64,000 nucleotides of DNA from Parazoarcus communis (lineage in GTDB: Bacteria > Pseudomonadota > Gammaproteobacteria > Burkholderiales > Rhodocyclaceae): NCBI RefSeq assembly GCF_003111665.1, contig NZ_CP022188.1:3162001-3226000 (forward strand), given 5' to 3'. Below are positions 29,584 to 39,698 of the stretch, piece by piece. Under the pieces are notes generated by a model, which saw only the letters and a list, made by a program, of their open reading frames with translations, searched no databases and was not told where the DNA came from. The position numbers and the translations under genes are program-made. Numbering within the stretch: the first letter of the stretch is position 1; the number at the start of each line of letters is the position of its first letter.

Positions 29584-29605
29584 TGGGCCAAATAATATTT
29601 GCCCA
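29584..29605. promoter_or_regulatory. 22-bp palindrome in the proVWX promoter region
   Basis: The half-sites TGGGCCAAATA and TATTTGCCCA form a near-perfect inverted repeat. An extended -10 element (TG-T-TACAAT, with TACAAT at 29117 + 500, i.e. 29617-29622) starts 12 bases after it. The palindrome therefore covers the -35 region, as expected for a repressor operator. The 29623-29815 leader contains two hairpins (GAAGTCC with GGACTTC, CCCTG with CAGGG). Confidence 0.6.
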
Positions 29606-29815
29606 AAAATGTGTGTTACAATTGCGGCTTCAAAACTATTTATGCTGGCCTTCCAGATGCATGTGACGAATCATGTGTATCTGCCTGCGACCCGGCGTTA
29701 CCGGTTGCCCTGAAGTCCCCCATGTCGGACTTCCTCCCTGGCGTCAAGCAGGGGTAGAGTGCCACCGGTTACCCCCTGTATCTAAGTACCGTGTCGTGGC
29801 GCCAGCGCCCATTCG

Positions 29816-31024
29816 ATGCAGGCAAAACTCGTTGTTAAGGATTTATACAAGGTCTTCGGGGACCGTCCCCGCGAAGCCATGAAACTGGTGGCGGAGGGGC
29901 TCGACAAAGCCGAGATTTTCTCCCGCACCGGTCAGACGCTCGGCGTCAATAACGCTTCATTTGAAGTCTACGAAGGCGAGATTTTCGTCGTCATGGGCTT
30001 GTCCGGCTCAGGCAAGTCGACCCTTGTGCGCTTGCTCAATCGCTTGATCGAGCCGACGGCTGGTAACGTGATCGTTGATGGACAGGACATCGCCAAGATG
30101 TCCGATACCGAGTTGCGCGATTTCCGGCGCAAGCACATGAGCATGGTGTTTCAGTCCTTTGCGCTGATGCCCCATCTCTCGGTGCTCGACAACACTGCAT
30201 TTGGCCTGATGCTTGCCGGCGAACCCGAGGACAAGCGCAACGAACGTGCCATGGTCGCGCTGGAGCAGGTGGGTCTGGCGCAATGGGCCGCAAGCTATCC
30301 TGATGAGCTGTCGGGTGGCATGCAGCAGCGTGTGGGCCTGGCGCGGGCGTTGACCAATGACCCGTCGGTACTGCTGATGGACGAGGCCTTCTCGGCACTC
30401 GATCCGCTGATCCGTGCCGAAATGCAGGACGAACTGGTCAAGCTGCAGGCGGGTCAGAAGCGCACCATCATCTTCATCTCGCATGACCTTGATGAAGCCA
30501 TCCGTATCGGCGACCGCATCGCGATCATGGAAGGGGGTAACGTGGTTCAGGTGGGCACGGCAGAGGACATCCTGCGCAACCCCGCTAACGACTACGTGAA
30601 GTCCTTCTTCCGCGGCGTCGATGCCACCTCGATCCTGTCGGCCGCGGATATCGCGCGCCGCACCCAGATCAACATCATCGACCATGCCGGCATGGGTGTG
30701 CGCAGCGCACTGGAGCGGCTGCGCTCCCACGATCGCGAATTCGGCTACGTGGTGAGCCCCGATCAGCGCCTGATGGGTGTGGTGTCGATCGATTCACTGA
30801 AGAAGGCTGCGCGCGAGAGCGAGAACCCGAAGCTGCGCGACGCTTTCCTGTCCGACGTGCAGGTTGTCGCACAGGATCAGTCGATTGCCGAACTCTATGA
30901 GCCGCTGACCAAGTACCCCTACGGCCTGCCCGTGGTGGACGAGAAGGGACGCTATCGCGGTTCGATCACCCGCAACATGATGCTTGAGTTCCTGCATCAG
31001 CAAACCTCGGAGGCGACTCAATGA
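29816..31024 (+). CDS. proV: Glycine betaine/proline ABC transporter ATP-binding protein ProV
   Basis: A 402-residue ATPase of the osmoprotectant uptake system. It has a Walker A loop ([15 protein letters not shown]), the signature [15 protein letters not shown], Walker B ([12 protein letters not shown]) and a C-terminal CBS pair ending in [19 protein letters not shown], which senses ionic strength in related transporters. It overlaps proW by 4 bases. About 195 bases of leader RNA precede it. Confidence 0.95.
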   Translation: MQAKLVVKDLYKVFGDRPREAMKLVAEGLDKAEIFSRTGQTLGVNNASFEVYEGEIFVVMGLSGSGKSTLVRLLNRLIEPTAGNVIVDGQDIAKMSDTELRDFRRKHMSMVFQSFALMPHLSVLDNTAFGLMLAGEPEDKRNERAMVALEQVGLAQWAASYPDELSGGMQQRVGLARALTNDPSVLLMDEAFSALDPLIRAEMQDELVKLQAGQKRTIIFISHDLDEAIRIGDRIAIMEGGNVVQVGTAEDILRNPANDYVKSFFRGVDATSILSAADIARRTQINIIDHAGMGVRSALERLRSHDREFGYVVSPDQRLMGVVSIDSLKKAARESENPKLRDAFLSDVQVVAQDQSIAELYEPLTKYPYGLPVVDEKGRYRGSITRNMMLEFLHQQTSEATQ

Positions 31025-32190
31025 GCGAGCAGAACAGCGCCAATCCGTGGGCCGCGACAACGGAAACGCCGGCCGAAGCGCCGGCAGCAAACCCCTGGGC
31101 CGCCACGTCTGAAGCCCCGGCCGCTGCACCTGCCGACAATCCCTGGGCCGGTGCCGCACCTGCGGACGCGCCGGCTGCGCCTGCCGGCGGAGAGGCCGCG
31201 AACGACTGGCTTGCGCAGTCGGTGCCAGCCTCGGATGTACCCGACAAGCCGTTTGACTGGTTGCAACCCTTCGACAATGCGGTCATTCCGCTCGACGATT
31301 GGGTCGACTCCGGTCTGACCTGGGTGGTCGATCACTTCCGTCCTGCGTTTCAGGCGATCCGGGTGCCGATCGATGCCACGCTGACCGGCATCGAGCATGG
31401 ACTGCTCGCAGTACCACCGCTGCTGATGATTGCCTTGATCGGTCTCATCGCCTGGCAGGCCAGCGGACGGCGACTGGCGATCGGCTCGGTGCTGTCGCTG
31501 CTGATGATCGGCTTCATCGGTGCGTGGAGCGAAGCCATGGTGACGCTGTCGCTGGTGCTGACCTCGGTTGCGTTCTGTATGGTCATTGGCTTGCCCTTGG
31601 GCATCGCAATGGCTCGCAGCGATCGTCTGGAGTCGATTGCACGACCGCTGCTCGATGCGATGCAGACCACCCCCGCGTTCGTGTACCTGGTACCGGTGGT
31701 GATGTTGTTCGGTATCGGCAATGTGCCCGGCGTGGTAGTGACCATCGTGTTTGCGCTGCCGCCATTGATCCGCCTCACCAACCTCGGCATCCGGCAGGTC
31801 AGGGAAGATCTGATCGAAGCCTCGCGGGCATTTGGTGCATCGCCTTGGCAGTTGCTGACCAAGGTGCAGTTGCCGCTGGCCATGCCCACGATCATGGCCG
31901 GCATCAACCAGACCCTGATGCTGGCGCTGTCGATGGTGGTGATCGCCTCGATGATCGCGGTAGGCGGACTGGGGCAGATGGTGTTGCGCGGTATTGGCCG
32001 CCTCGACATGGGTCTGGCGACGGTCGGTGGTCTCGGCATCGTGATCCTGGCCATCATGCTTGATCGCATCACGCAGGCCATGGCAAGTCCTGGTCGCAAA
32101 ACCGGGCGCTGGTATCAATCAGGTCCTCTCGGTCTGTTCTTTGCGCCCCGGCGTACAAACAGCACCGGCAATGCGGCGAAGAGTGCGTAA
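31021..32190 (+). CDS. proW: Glycine betaine/proline ABC transporter permease ProW
   Basis: A 389-residue permease. The N-terminal 60 residues are Ala/Pro-rich with three NPWA repeats. [18 protein letters not shown] segment, six or so helices and the coupling-helix region ([20 protein letters not shown]) follow. The extended N terminus is also known in E. coli ProW, but the three-fold NPWA repeat is unusually regular here. It overlaps proV and is followed by proX after a short gap. Confidence 0.94.
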   Translation: MSEQNSANPWAATTETPAEAPAANPWAATSEAPAAAPADNPWAGAAPADAPAAPAGGEAANDWLAQSVPASDVPDKPFDWLQPFDNAVIPLDDWVDSGLTWVVDHFRPAFQAIRVPIDATLTGIEHGLLAVPPLLMIALIGLIAWQASGRRLAIGSVLSLLMIGFIGAWSEAMVTLSLVLTSVAFCMVIGLPLGIAMARSDRLESIARPLLDAMQTTPAFVYLVPVVMLFGIGNVPGVVVTIVFALPPLIRLTNLGIRQVREDLIEASRAFGASPWQLLTKVQLPLAMPTIMAGINQTLMLALSMVVIASMIAVGGLGQMVLRGIGRLDMGLATVGGLGIVILAIMLDRITQAMASPGRKTGRWYQSGPLGLFFAPRRTNSTGNAAKSA

Positions 32191-32235
32191 TTTCGCGTCT
32201 CACTTCGTCACCGACCATTCATAAAGGAGTTACAT

Positions 32236-33252
32236 ATGCAAAAGAGAAATTTCCTGAAGCAGATTCTGGGCGGTGCAGCCCTCGTTCTCGCCACTGCCGT
32301 TCCGGTCCATGCCGTAGCTGCAGAGATGCCGGGCAAGGGCGTCAAGGTCCAGCCGATCAAGAGCTCGATCGCCGAGGAAACCTTCCAGACCGAACTGGTG
32401 ATGCGTGCGCTCACGGATCTTGGCTATGAAGTGGCACCGATCAAGGAGATCGAGTACGCGGCAGGTCATATTGCGCTGGGCAACGGCGATGCGACCTTCA
32501 TGGCCGACCACTGGAACCCGCTGCACGTGGATTTCTACGAGAAGGCTGGCGGTGACGCCAAGCTGTATCGTGAAGGCGTGTATTCCGGCGGCGCGCTGCA
32601 GGGCTACCTGATCGACAAGGCGACGGCCGACAAGTACAAGATCACCAGCATCGACCAGCTCAAGGACCCGAAGATTGCGAAGCTGTTCGACACCGACGGC
32701 GACGGCAAGGCCGACCTGGCTGGCTGCAACCCGGGCTGGGGTTGCGAGAAAGTGATCGAGCATCACCTCGACGCCTATGGTCTGCGTGACCGGATCACCC
32801 ACAAACAGGGTTCCTACGCAGCCATCATTGCTGACACCATCGCGCGTGAGAAGCAAGGCGAGTCCGTTCTGTACTACACCTGGACCCCGTACTGGGTGAG
32901 TGGCGTACTGGTGCCGGGCAAGGACGTGACCTGGCTCAAAGTGCCGTTCTCGGCACTTCCCGGTGAGCGCAAGGATGTTGATACGTCGCTGCCTGATGGT
33001 TCGAACTACGGTTTCCAGGCCAACAACCAGCATATCGTGGCCAACCGCGCCTTTACCGATGCCAACCCGGCAGCGGCCAAGCTGTTTGCCATCATGAAGC
33101 TGTCGAACAACGACATCAGCGCTCAGAACAAGCGCATGCGTGACGGTGAGAACAAGGCGGCCGACATCACGCGTCACGTCGACGCCTGGGTGAAAGGCCA
33201 TGCCGACACCTACAAGAGCTGGCTTGATCAGGCTCGCGCCGCTGCCAAGTAA
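32236..33252 (+). CDS. proX: Glycine betaine/proline-binding protein ProX
   Basis: A 338-residue periplasmic substrate-binding protein with a signal peptide ([18 protein letters not shown]). The aromatic residues that cage the quaternary ammonium group are in [13 protein letters not shown] and YTWTPYW. The ribosome site AAAGGAG precedes the ATG. It completes the proVWX operon, and an intrinsic terminator follows. Confidence 0.95.
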   Translation: MQKRNFLKQILGGAALVLATAVPVHAVAAEMPGKGVKVQPIKSSIAEETFQTELVMRALTDLGYEVAPIKEIEYAAGHIALGNGDATFMADHWNPLHVDFYEKAGGDAKLYREGVYSGGALQGYLIDKATADKYKITSIDQLKDPKIAKLFDTDGDGKADLAGCNPGWGCEKVIEHHLDAYGLRDRITHKQGSYAAIIADTIAREKQGESVLYYTWTPYWVSGVLVPGKDVTWLKVPFSALPGERKDVDTSLPDGSNYGFQANNQHIVANRAFTDANPAAAKLFAIMKLSNNDISAQNKRMRDGENKAADITRHVDAWVKGHADTYKSWLDQARAAAK

Positions 33253-33270
33253 GCGGCAAACGGCAAAATG

Positions 33271-33299
33271 AAAAAGGCGACCCGCGGGTCGCCTTTTTT
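33271..33299 (+). terminator. Intrinsic terminator of proVWX
   Basis: A stem of GGCGACCC and GGGTCGCC is followed by six T residues and preceded by an A-tract, so it may also work for cysK on the other strand. Confidence 0.93.
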
Positions 33300-33315
33300 G
33301 TCGCTGCTGCCCTGA

Positions 33316-34293
33316 TCAGGCGGCCCGGCCGCTTTCGTCGAAGAGGCCGTCAAACAGCACCGTGCTGAGGTAGCGCTCGCCCGAATCCGGCAGCACGACC
33401 ACGATGGTCTTACCGGCATGCTGCGGGTCGCGGGCGAGGCGGGCGGCAACTGCGGTCGCTGCGCCGCAGGAGATGCCGCACAGGATGCCTTCCTCGCGCG
33501 CCAGACGGCGGGCGTATTCGACTGCGTCCTCGTTGCTGACGGTTTCGACCTGGTCGATCAGCGACATGTCGAGCACGTCGGGGATAAATCCGGCGCCGAT
33601 GCCCTGGATCTTGTGCGGTCCGGGTTTCAGTTCATCGCCGGCGAGCTTCTGCGTCATGATCGGGCTGGCGGAGGGTTCTACTGCCACGCTCAGGATGGCT
33701 TTGCCGCGCGTATTCTTGATGAAGCGCGAAACGCCGGTAATGGTGCCGCCGGTGCCGACGCCCGACACCAGGATGTCGATCTCGCCGTCGGTATCGTTCC
33801 AGATTTCCGGGCCGGTGGTGGCTTCGTGGATGGCGGGGTTGGCCGGGTTCTTGAACTGCTGCAGCAGTACATAGCGATCGGGGTCGGCGGCGGCGATCTC
33901 TTCCGCCTTCGCGATGGCGCCGGCCATGCCGCGCGCGCCTTCTGTCAGCACAAGCTTGGCGCCGTAGGCGACCAGCAGCTTGCGGCGTTCGATGCTCATC
34001 GTCTCGGGCATGGTGAGCGTGAGCGGAATGCCGCGCGCTGCCGCGACGAAGGCGAGCGCGATGCCGGTGTTGCCACTGGTCGGCTCGACCAGTTCCTTGC
34101 CCGGGCCGAGCAGGCCCCGGCGATCTGCGTCCTCGATCATCGCGGCGCCAATGCGGCACTTGACCGAATAGGCCGGGTTGCGGCCTTCGATCTTGGCCAG
34201 CACGGTTGCCTGTGCGCCATCAATGACGCGGTTGAGCCGCACCAGCGGGGTGCGACCAATCGACTTTGCGTTGTCGGAATACCAATTCGACAT
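33316..34293 (-). CDS. cysK: Cysteine synthase A (O-acetylserine sulfhydrylase)
   Basis: A 325-residue PLP enzyme that makes cysteine from O-acetylserine and sulfide. The PLP lysine is Lys45 in YSVKCRIGA, the substrate loop is TSGNTGIAL, and the phosphate-binding GTGGT is in [13 protein letters not shown]. The length is normal for CysK. It is divergent from nfeD across about 270 bases. Confidence 0.95.
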   Translation of the reverse strand: MSNWYSDNAKSIGRTPLVRLNRVIDGAQATVLAKIEGRNPAYSVKCRIGAAMIEDADRRGLLGPGKELVEPTSGNTGIALAFVAAARGIPLTLTMPETMSIERRKLLVAYGAKLVLTEGARGMAGAIAKAEEIAAADPDRYVLLQQFKNPANPAIHEATTGPEIWNDTDGEIDILVSGVGTGGTITGVSRFIKNTRGKAILSVAVEPSASPIMTQKLAGDELKPGPHKIQGIGAGFIPDVLDMSLIDQVETVSNEDAVEYARRLAREEGILCGISCGAATAVAARLARDPQHAGKTIVVVLPDSGERYLSTVLFDGLFDESGRAA

Positions 34294-34562
34294 GTTTGTA
34301 ACTCCAGTTATTCAGTTTCGGACTCGATCGTCGTGCATGCCCGCGCGCTCAGTCGCCGTCCGGGGCGCATCACCGACGCCGACGGCGCGCCATTGCGGGC
34401 AATCGCACATAGAGTAGCCAATCCAAAGGGTATAACGAAGCAAGAAAAACGAATATCGATCAGAAGCGCTGCACTGAACTTACGCGGCAGCGACACACTC
34501 CGAATACAAAAGCACATCAAGGTTTTCCGTTTCCGGTACGCGCAAGATCGGGAGGTGGCTGA

Positions 34563-36092
34563 ATGATGCGTCGGTGGTTTTCGAGGTTTTTCCAGACGGG
34601 GCTGTTGCTGTTGGCAGCACTCGTTCTTCCTGTCGGCAGCGCAGCACAAAGCGCTGCACCCGGCGGTGAGGTGCTGGTGCTCAGGATCGACGGCGTGATC
34701 GGGCCGGCGACGGCCGACTACGTTCAGGCAGGACTTGCCCGTGCCGTGGCGCGCAAGTCGGGGCTGGTCGTGCTGGAGATGGATACGCCTGGCGGTCTTG
34801 ATACTGCGATGCGCTCGATCATCAAGGACATTCTTGCCTCGCCGGTTCCGGTTGCAAGCTTCGTCTCGCCCGAGGGCGCACGCGCAGCCAGCGCGGGCAC
34901 CTACATCCTTTACGCCAGCCATATTGCGGCGATGGCGCCAGCCACTAATCTTGGCGCGGCGACGCCGGTCGCAATCGGTTTGGGCGGCGCACGGCCGGGC
35001 GGCGCTTCCCCAGCCGAAGACGGTGAATCCGGGGGTGGAGAGAAGGCGCTTGCCGATGCGGCAAAGTCCATTCTGTCTTCCGGTTCGGACAAGAACCCAC
35101 CCGATGCAGAGCCAGGGCAGGATGGGGCCGCGCCGGGCGACGACGGGACCAAGGCCCCGGCCGCAAAACCTGCGGCCAAAGCTGCTGCCGGCGGCGACGC
35201 GATGGCAGCCAAATCCGTAGCGGATGCGACTGCCTACATCCGCAGCCTCGCCCAGCTGCGTGGTCGAAACGTCGAGTTTGCCGAGCGCGCGGTGCGTAAT
35301 GCAGAGAGCATGAGCGCAGCCGATGCGCTCGAGCAGGGGGTGATCGAGTTTGTTGCGACCGATCTGTCCGACCTGCTGGCTCAGGTCGACGGCCACGAGG
35401 TGCAGGTGGGAGGCCAGACGCGCACCCTTGCCACAGCACAGGTCACCATCGAGCGTGTCGTGCCCGATTGGCGCAATCGCATTCTCGGCACACTTGCCAA
35501 TCCGCAGGTCGCGCTGATTCTGATGATGATCGGCATCTACGGTCTGTTCTTCGAGTTCACCTCGCCGGGCTTTGGCGTGCCGGGCGTGGCCGGCGCAATC
35601 TCGCTGATGATCGCGCTGTACGCTTTTCAGTTGCTGCCGGTCAACTGGGCGGGCGTGCTGCTGGTGGCGATCGGTGCGGGACTGATGCTGGCCGAGGCCT
35701 TCGTGCCGAGCTTCGGCGTGCTGGGCGTAGGCGGTATCGTGGCCTTTGTGGTTGGGGGGCTGTTCCTCATGGATACCGAGGTGCCAGGGTTCGGGGTGCC
35801 ACTGGCGCTGATCGCCGGGCTTGCGCTTGCGAGCGCGGCCGTGTTGCTCGCAATTGGCAGCTTTGCCGCGCGCAGTTTCAATCGTCCGGTTGTCAGTGGG
35901 CGCGAAGAGATGGCCGGTGCGCTGGGTACCGTCATCGGTGCGGCCGGCGGCGGCGACTGGTGGGTGAGGGTGCATGGCGAGAACTGGCGCGCGCACTCGG
36001 ATGTGCCACTGGTACCGGGTGCCCGGATCCGGGTCGACCGTCTGGACGGACTCATCGTGAACGTGTCGCCCGCCGGCACCTCACCAAACTAG
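34563..36092 (+). CDS. Full-length NfeD family protein (membrane-bound ClpP-class serine protease)
   Basis: A 509-residue protein. A signal peptide leads to a ClpP-like protease domain with [12 protein letters not shown] and [14 protein letters not shown] (catalytic Ser in the ASAG motif). A linker of about 70 residues rich in Ala, Pro and Gly interrupts the domain between residues about 140 and 215. Four or five membrane helices and a C-terminal OB-fold NfeD domain ([19 protein letters not shown], shortened) follow. The slipin gene lies 10 bases downstream. NfeD proteases cut the C terminus of partner stomatin-like proteins. Confidence 0.92.
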   Translation: MMRRWFSRFFQTGLLLLAALVLPVGSAAQSAAPGGEVLVLRIDGVIGPATADYVQAGLARAVARKSGLVVLEMDTPGGLDTAMRSIIKDILASPVPVASFVSPEGARAASAGTYILYASHIAAMAPATNLGAATPVAIGLGGARPGGASPAEDGESGGGEKALADAAKSILSSGSDKNPPDAEPGQDGAAPGDDGTKAPAAKPAAKAAAGGDAMAAKSVADATAYIRSLAQLRGRNVEFAERAVRNAESMSAADALEQGVIEFVATDLSDLLAQVDGHEVQVGGQTRTLATAQVTIERVVPDWRNRILGTLANPQVALILMMIGIYGLFFEFTSPGFGVPGVAGAISLMIALYAFQLLPVNWAGVLLVAIGAGLMLAEAFVPSFGVLGVGGIVAFVVGGLFLMDTEVPGFGVPLALIAGLALASAAVLLAIGSFAARSFNRPVVSGREEMAGALGTVIGAAGGGDWWVRVHGENWRAHSDVPLVPGARIRVDRLDGLIVNVSPAGTSPN

Positions 36093-36102
36093 GGGGAACA
36101 TC

Positions 36103-36885
36103 ATGATTGACCTGCAACTGGGCCTTGGCCCGCTCATCCTGCTTCTCATCTTCCTGATCGTCGCGTCGATCAAGATTCTGCGCGAGTACGAACGCGGCGT
36201 CATCTTCATGCTCGGGCGCTTCTGGAAGGTGAAGGGCCCGGGTCTGGTGATCGTGATTCCGGGCATCCAGCAGATCGTGAAGGTTGATCTGCGCGTGGTT
36301 ACCATGGACGTGCCCTCGCAGGACGTGATCTCGCGCGATAACGTCTCGGTGAAGGTGAATGCGATCGTGTTCTTCCGCGTGGTCGATGCCGAGAAGGCGA
36401 TCATCCAGGTCGAGAACTTCCTCGTCGCCACCAGTCAGCTGGCGCAAACCACCTTGCGCGCGGTGCTGGGCAAGCATGAACTCGACGAGATGCTGGCCGA
36501 GCGCGAACGGCTCAATCTCGATGTGCAGCAGATCCTCGATGCGCAGACCGATTCCTGGGGCATCAAGGTGACCAACGTCGAGATCAAGCACATCGACCTC
36601 AACGAGAACATGGTGCGCGCGATCGCGCGGCAGGCAGAAGCCGAGCGTGAGCGGCGCGCGAAGGTGATCCATGCTGAAGGCGAAAGGCAGGCAGCAGAGG
36701 CGCTGAAGGATGCGGCCGAAATGCTGTCGCGCGAGCCAGCAGCGATGCAGTTACGTTACCTGCAGACGCTGACCCAGGTGGCGGGCGACAAGAGCTCGAC
36801 GCTGGTGTTTCCGGTGCCGGTCGACCTGATCGGTCAGTTGTTCAATCAGAGAGAGAATCGCGCAGCGCCGGTCAAAGGCGAGTAA
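36103..36885 (+). CDS. Slipin (SPFH/band 7 membrane protein), NfeD partner
   Basis: A 260-residue protein with one N-terminal membrane helix and an SPFH domain ([20 protein letters not shown]; later [19 protein letters not shown]). A coiled-coil-like Glu/Arg/Ala-rich helix and a hydrophobic C-terminal stretch ([14 protein letters not shown]) follow, which is the usual protease target of NfeD. The operon nfeD-slipin is conserved and is linked to membrane microdomains. Confidence 0.93.
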   Translation: MIDLQLGLGPLILLLIFLIVASIKILREYERGVIFMLGRFWKVKGPGLVIVIPGIQQIVKVDLRVVTMDVPSQDVISRDNVSVKVNAIVFFRVVDAEKAIIQVENFLVATSQLAQTTLRAVLGKHELDEMLAERERLNLDVQQILDAQTDSWGIKVTNVEIKHIDLNENMVRAIARQAEAERERRAKVIHAEGERQAAEALKDAAEMLSREPAAMQLRYLQTLTQVAGDKSSTLVFPVPVDLIGQLFNQRENRAAPVKGE

Positions 36886-36897
36886 TGCGGAGATGCA

Positions 36898-36923
36898 CCG
36901 GCGTCTTCTGCAAAAGACGCCGG
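36898..36923. terminator. Hairpin between convergent slipin and rhodanese genes
   Basis: A perfect 10-bp stem, CCGGCGTCTT with AAGACGCCGG, around a 6-base loop. There is no long T-tract on either strand. Confidence 0.65.
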
Positions 36924-36933
36924 CACTGAACGG

Positions 36934-37482
36934 TCAGCGCTTGTCGAGGCGGTAGACCTTTTCCGGATTCATCTTGGTGCTCCACGGCAGGCCGCTGTTC
37001 TGCCAGCCGTTCTGCAGGCGGAAGCCCGCCTGAGCACCTTCCTTGATCGCTGCGCCCTGAAAGCCGTTGATCACGTACCTTGCATTCGGGAACCCGTTTT
37101 CACGCAGGAATGCTGCACTCGGTTCGCCACGCTCACTGCCGGAGCGGCACATCGTGATGATTTCGGTGTCTGCGCCGAGGCCACGCTTTTCCAGTTCAGC
37201 CTTGATCTGCGCGACGAAGTCGGGGTTCTGGTACAGGCGGAACACACCGCGCTTCTCGTTCCACTGCGTACGGTCGACGAGCATGAAGGGCACGTTAACA
37301 TGCACTTCATCGGTGAAGCCGATGAACATGATTTCAACCGGGTCGCGTACGTCGACGAACAACAGGTTCTTTTCCTGGCCTTGAACCCGGGTATGGGTTT
37401 CTTCCGCGCTGATGCCGATGTCAAGTGCGTGTGCGCCCAGGCTCAGCAGGCTGAGCGAGCAGGCCAGCAATAGTTTTTTCAT
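36934..37482 (-). CDS. Periplasmic rhodanese-like protein
   Basis: A 182-residue exported protein. A signal peptide (KKLLLACSLSLLSLGAHA) precedes a rhodanese domain with LLFVDVRDPVE and the active-site loop MCRSGSERG. Its ATG at 37482 is the start of the signal peptide. It is the last gene of an operon with a small membrane protein and an SQR-type flavoprotein, so it probably handles sulfane sulfur produced by sulfide oxidation in the periplasm. Confidence 0.9.
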   Translation of the reverse strand: MKKLLLACSLSLLSLGAHALDIGISAEETHTRVQGQEKNLLFVDVRDPVEIMFIGFTDEVHVNVPFMLVDRTQWNEKRGVFRLYQNPDFVAQIKAELEKRGLGADTEIITMCRSGSERGEPSAAFLRENGFPNARYVINGFQGAAIKEGAQAGFRLQNGWQNSGLPWSTKMNPEKVYRLDKR

Positions 37483-37514
37483 GTTGGTTTCCTCTTGGTT
37501 GATGAGGCAGGCGG

Positions 37515-37853
37515 TCAGCGCTGGCGGCGCAGGGTTGCGGCCAGCGGCAGGGTGAGCGCCGCAGCGACAGCACCAAAGCCTGCGGAAATGGCGAACAGGT
37601 TGGCCCAGTCCACCCAGTAACCCATGTTTTCGAATGAGGATTTCGTCATCCCCGGTGTGAGCAGGAAGGCGACGATGAGTGCGAGCAGGCCAACCCCAAT
37701 CGCAGGTTTTACCGCGCCGCACCACGCCGGGCGACCGCGCACGATCGCAATGCCGAAGAGGATGATCAGCAGGGCAGCGACGCCAATGACGACGGGCAGA
37801 TACATCAAGCCAAGCTCGAAGACGATATTCATGGCAAGCCAGATTTCATACAT
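37515..37853 (-). CDS. Three-helix membrane protein of the SQR operon
   Basis: A 112-residue protein with three hydrophobic helices (LPVVIGVAALLIILFGIAIV, AIGVGLLALIVAFLLTPG and LFAISAGFGAVAAALTL). I do not recognise a family by motif. It starts 12 bases after the flavoprotein stop and ends 32 bases before the rhodanese start, so it is in one operon with them. It could anchor the system to the membrane, which is inferred from location only. Confidence 0.75.
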   Translation of the reverse strand: MYEIWLAMNIVFELGLMYLPVVIGVAALLIILFGIAIVRGRPAWCGAVKPAIGVGLLALIVAFLLTPGMTKSSFENMGYWVDWANLFAISAGFGAVAAALTLPLAATLRRQR

Positions 37854-37865
37854 GGTGCGTTCTCC

Positions 37866-39221
37866 TTATACCCGGCCTTTTGCGACCGCCATGTAGGCGG
37901 GCTTGAGCAGGCGGTACTTCATCAGCCAGGCAAAATAGCTGTCCTGCAGCGGGTCGATCATTGGCAGCGAGGGGGTCAGCCGGTTTTCGTAGTCAAACTC
38001 GACCAGCAGGGCCGCGCCTTCTCGAAGCAGCAGCGGGCAGGAGGTGTAGCCGTCGAAGCGCTGCGACGGTTCGCGTCCGGCGATCACGTCCAGCAGGTTC
38101 TGGGCGACGAGTGGTGCGCTCTTCTTGATTGTTGCCGCGGTCTTCCCCTTGGGGGTGCCGTTGATGTCGCCAAGGCCGAACACGTTGGGGAAGCGACGAT
38201 GCCGCAGCGTTTCACGGTCGACTTCGAGCCAGCCACCGGCGGCGAAACCGCCTTCTTTCCAAGACAGGGGGCTGTTCTTGACGACATCGGGCGCGCTCAT
38301 CGGCGGCACAACGTGAATGAAGTCGTAACCGAGTTCGGTGCGCTCGCCCTCCGGACTGGCGAAGGTGGCGCGCTGGGCACCGATATCGACAGCAACCAGC
38401 TTGCTGTTGAACGTCACCGGGATGTCGAGCACGGCCCAGCGTTTCAGCACTTCCTCGTTGATGCTGGGAACGCTGAAGATGTTGCCGAGTGCGGAGTGAA
38501 AGAGCACTTTCGAGTTGCTGCGCGTCCCCGCCTGCTTGAGGCGGTCGGCAACCATGAAGGTCATCTTCAAGGGCGCGCCGGCGCACTTGAGTGCAGTGGC
38601 AGGCAGGGTCATCAGCGCGGTCCCGCCTTTCTGGCGGAAGGCATCCATCGTTTTCCAGGTGGTCTGAGCGGCCTCCGGGCTGGGGTAGACGCTGGTCAGT
38701 CCGTTCTGGCCAATGGCCTTCACGTCCATGCCTTCGATCTGGTCGAAGTTCATCTGCAGGCCGGTTGCGACAACGAGATAGTCATAGCCGATACGTCTTC
38801 CGCTTTCGGTCACGACCTCGTTGGCCTCGGGGTCAAACTCGGCGACCATCTCACGCACCCACTCGACGCCTGCCGGGATCAGGTCGGCATTGCGATCGCT
38901 GACTTTATCGACCGGCCAGATGCCTGTTGCCACAAGCGTGTAGCCGGGCTGGTAATTGTGGATTTCCTTGCGGTCGATGATGGTGATGCGCGCACCGTCA
39001 AGCTCACGTGCAAGACGGTTGGCGATTGCCAGTCCCCCCAGGCCGCTGCCTGCAATGACGACTCGCGCAGATGTCTGCAGCGCAGCTTTCGACTCCTGTG
39101 ATACGACCGACAACCCGACACCCGAAGCAAGGGGCAGGCCGGTCATGCCCAGCAGCAGCCGCCGCCGTCCTGCGTCATGGTCATTTGCGGGTGCCTGAAT
39201 GGGGTGGTTTTTTGTGTTCAT
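37866..39221 (-). CDS. Sulfide:quinone oxidoreductase-type flavoprotein (Tat-exported)
   Basis: A 451-residue flavoprotein. A twin-arginine signal (GRRRLLLGMTGL) suggests export in folded form. The FAD-binding loop is GSGLGG at residues 58-63. Two conserved cysteines, Cys213 (KCAGAP) and Cys395 (TSCPLL), correspond to the sulfide-active pair of SQR/flavocytochrome c proteins. It would oxidise sulfide to sulfane sulfur and pass electrons to quinone or to a cytochrome. The adjacent membrane protein and rhodanese support a sulfur role. Confidence 0.86.
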   Translation of the reverse strand: MNTKNHPIQAPANDHDAGRRRLLLGMTGLPLASGVGLSVVSQESKAALQTSARVVIAGSGLGGLAIANRLARELDGARITIIDRKEIHNYQPGYTLVATGIWPVDKVSDRNADLIPAGVEWVREMVAEFDPEANEVVTESGRRIGYDYLVVATGLQMNFDQIEGMDVKAIGQNGLTSVYPSPEAAQTTWKTMDAFRQKGGTALMTLPATALKCAGAPLKMTFMVADRLKQAGTRSNSKVLFHSALGNIFSVPSINEEVLKRWAVLDIPVTFNSKLVAVDIGAQRATFASPEGERTELGYDFIHVVPPMSAPDVVKNSPLSWKEGGFAAGGWLEVDRETLRHRRFPNVFGLGDINGTPKGKTAATIKKSAPLVAQNLLDVIAGREPSQRFDGYTSCPLLLREGAALLVEFDYENRLTPSLPMIDPLQDSYFAWLMKYRLLKPAYMAVAKGRV

Positions 39222-39698
39222 ACGCCTTCTCCTCCTGTCCGGAAAACCAGCTTCATGCAGGACACAGGATCAGCCACGCACTGAAGTTGACTATAAGTAT
39301 ATAAGAAACTAATGATGATATGACTTATGCCAGATGCTTGTGTAACTTTGGTTACATGAACGCAGCGCACTGGAGAGCCACATCGAAGCGCCCGATGCGG
39401 GCCCGGCTCATGTGTTCTTCGAGCTCGACCGGCAGCGGTCGTGGAGATTGGACAGCACGTGCGCCTGGTCGTCGTTGTCCAGGTTGAGGCGGGCATCGTC
39501 GCCCAGCTCTTCATCCCACAACCGCCGGATATTCGCTTGATACTCGAATGGCGTCGACGCGTCGATAGAGCGGGATACTGCAGTTCCATCGAAGCCCTGA
39601 TCCTCGAATCGACGCCAGGTGTCGAGGGCGTCCTTCTTGCGCAGGCTTGATGCGGGCACCACCGTCCGGCCAGAAGGCGTCCCCGGTGGGCGCGCCGG
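39222..39698. other. Gap between SQR operon and NarL-type regulator
   Basis: The part next to the SQR gene (39280-39350) is AT-rich, with TATAGT and TATACT on the minus strand, and probably holds its promoter. No -24/-12 promoter or TGGCAG dyad is visible here. The rest contains only the weak open frame listed separately. Confidence 0.5.
39408..39662 (-). CDS. Possible small protein, doubtful
   Basis: An 84-residue open frame starting at a GTG, directly after the NarL-type gene and in the same frame as it. The composition is protein-like and acidic (SIDASTPFEYQANIRRLWDE), and the frame ends SSSKNT. I see no clear ribosome site and no known domain. It may be a decayed gene: just before the stop, the next frame reads LPVELEEHMSRARIGRFDVA, which also looks protein-like. 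Confidence 0.3.
   Translation of the reverse strand: MVPASSLRKKDALDTWRRFEDQGFDGTAVSRSIDASTPFEYQANIRRLWDEELGDDARLNLDNDDQAHVLSNLHDRCRSSSKNT

Noticed and set aside
29623..29815. Guanidine (ykkC) or other known riboswitch before proV
   Set aside because: The hairpins do not show the conserved bases of any riboswitch class I know.
34308..35996. 562-residue minus-strand open frame opposite nfeD
   Set aside because: A GC-rich shadow; the plus strand encodes a clear NfeD protease and slipin operon.
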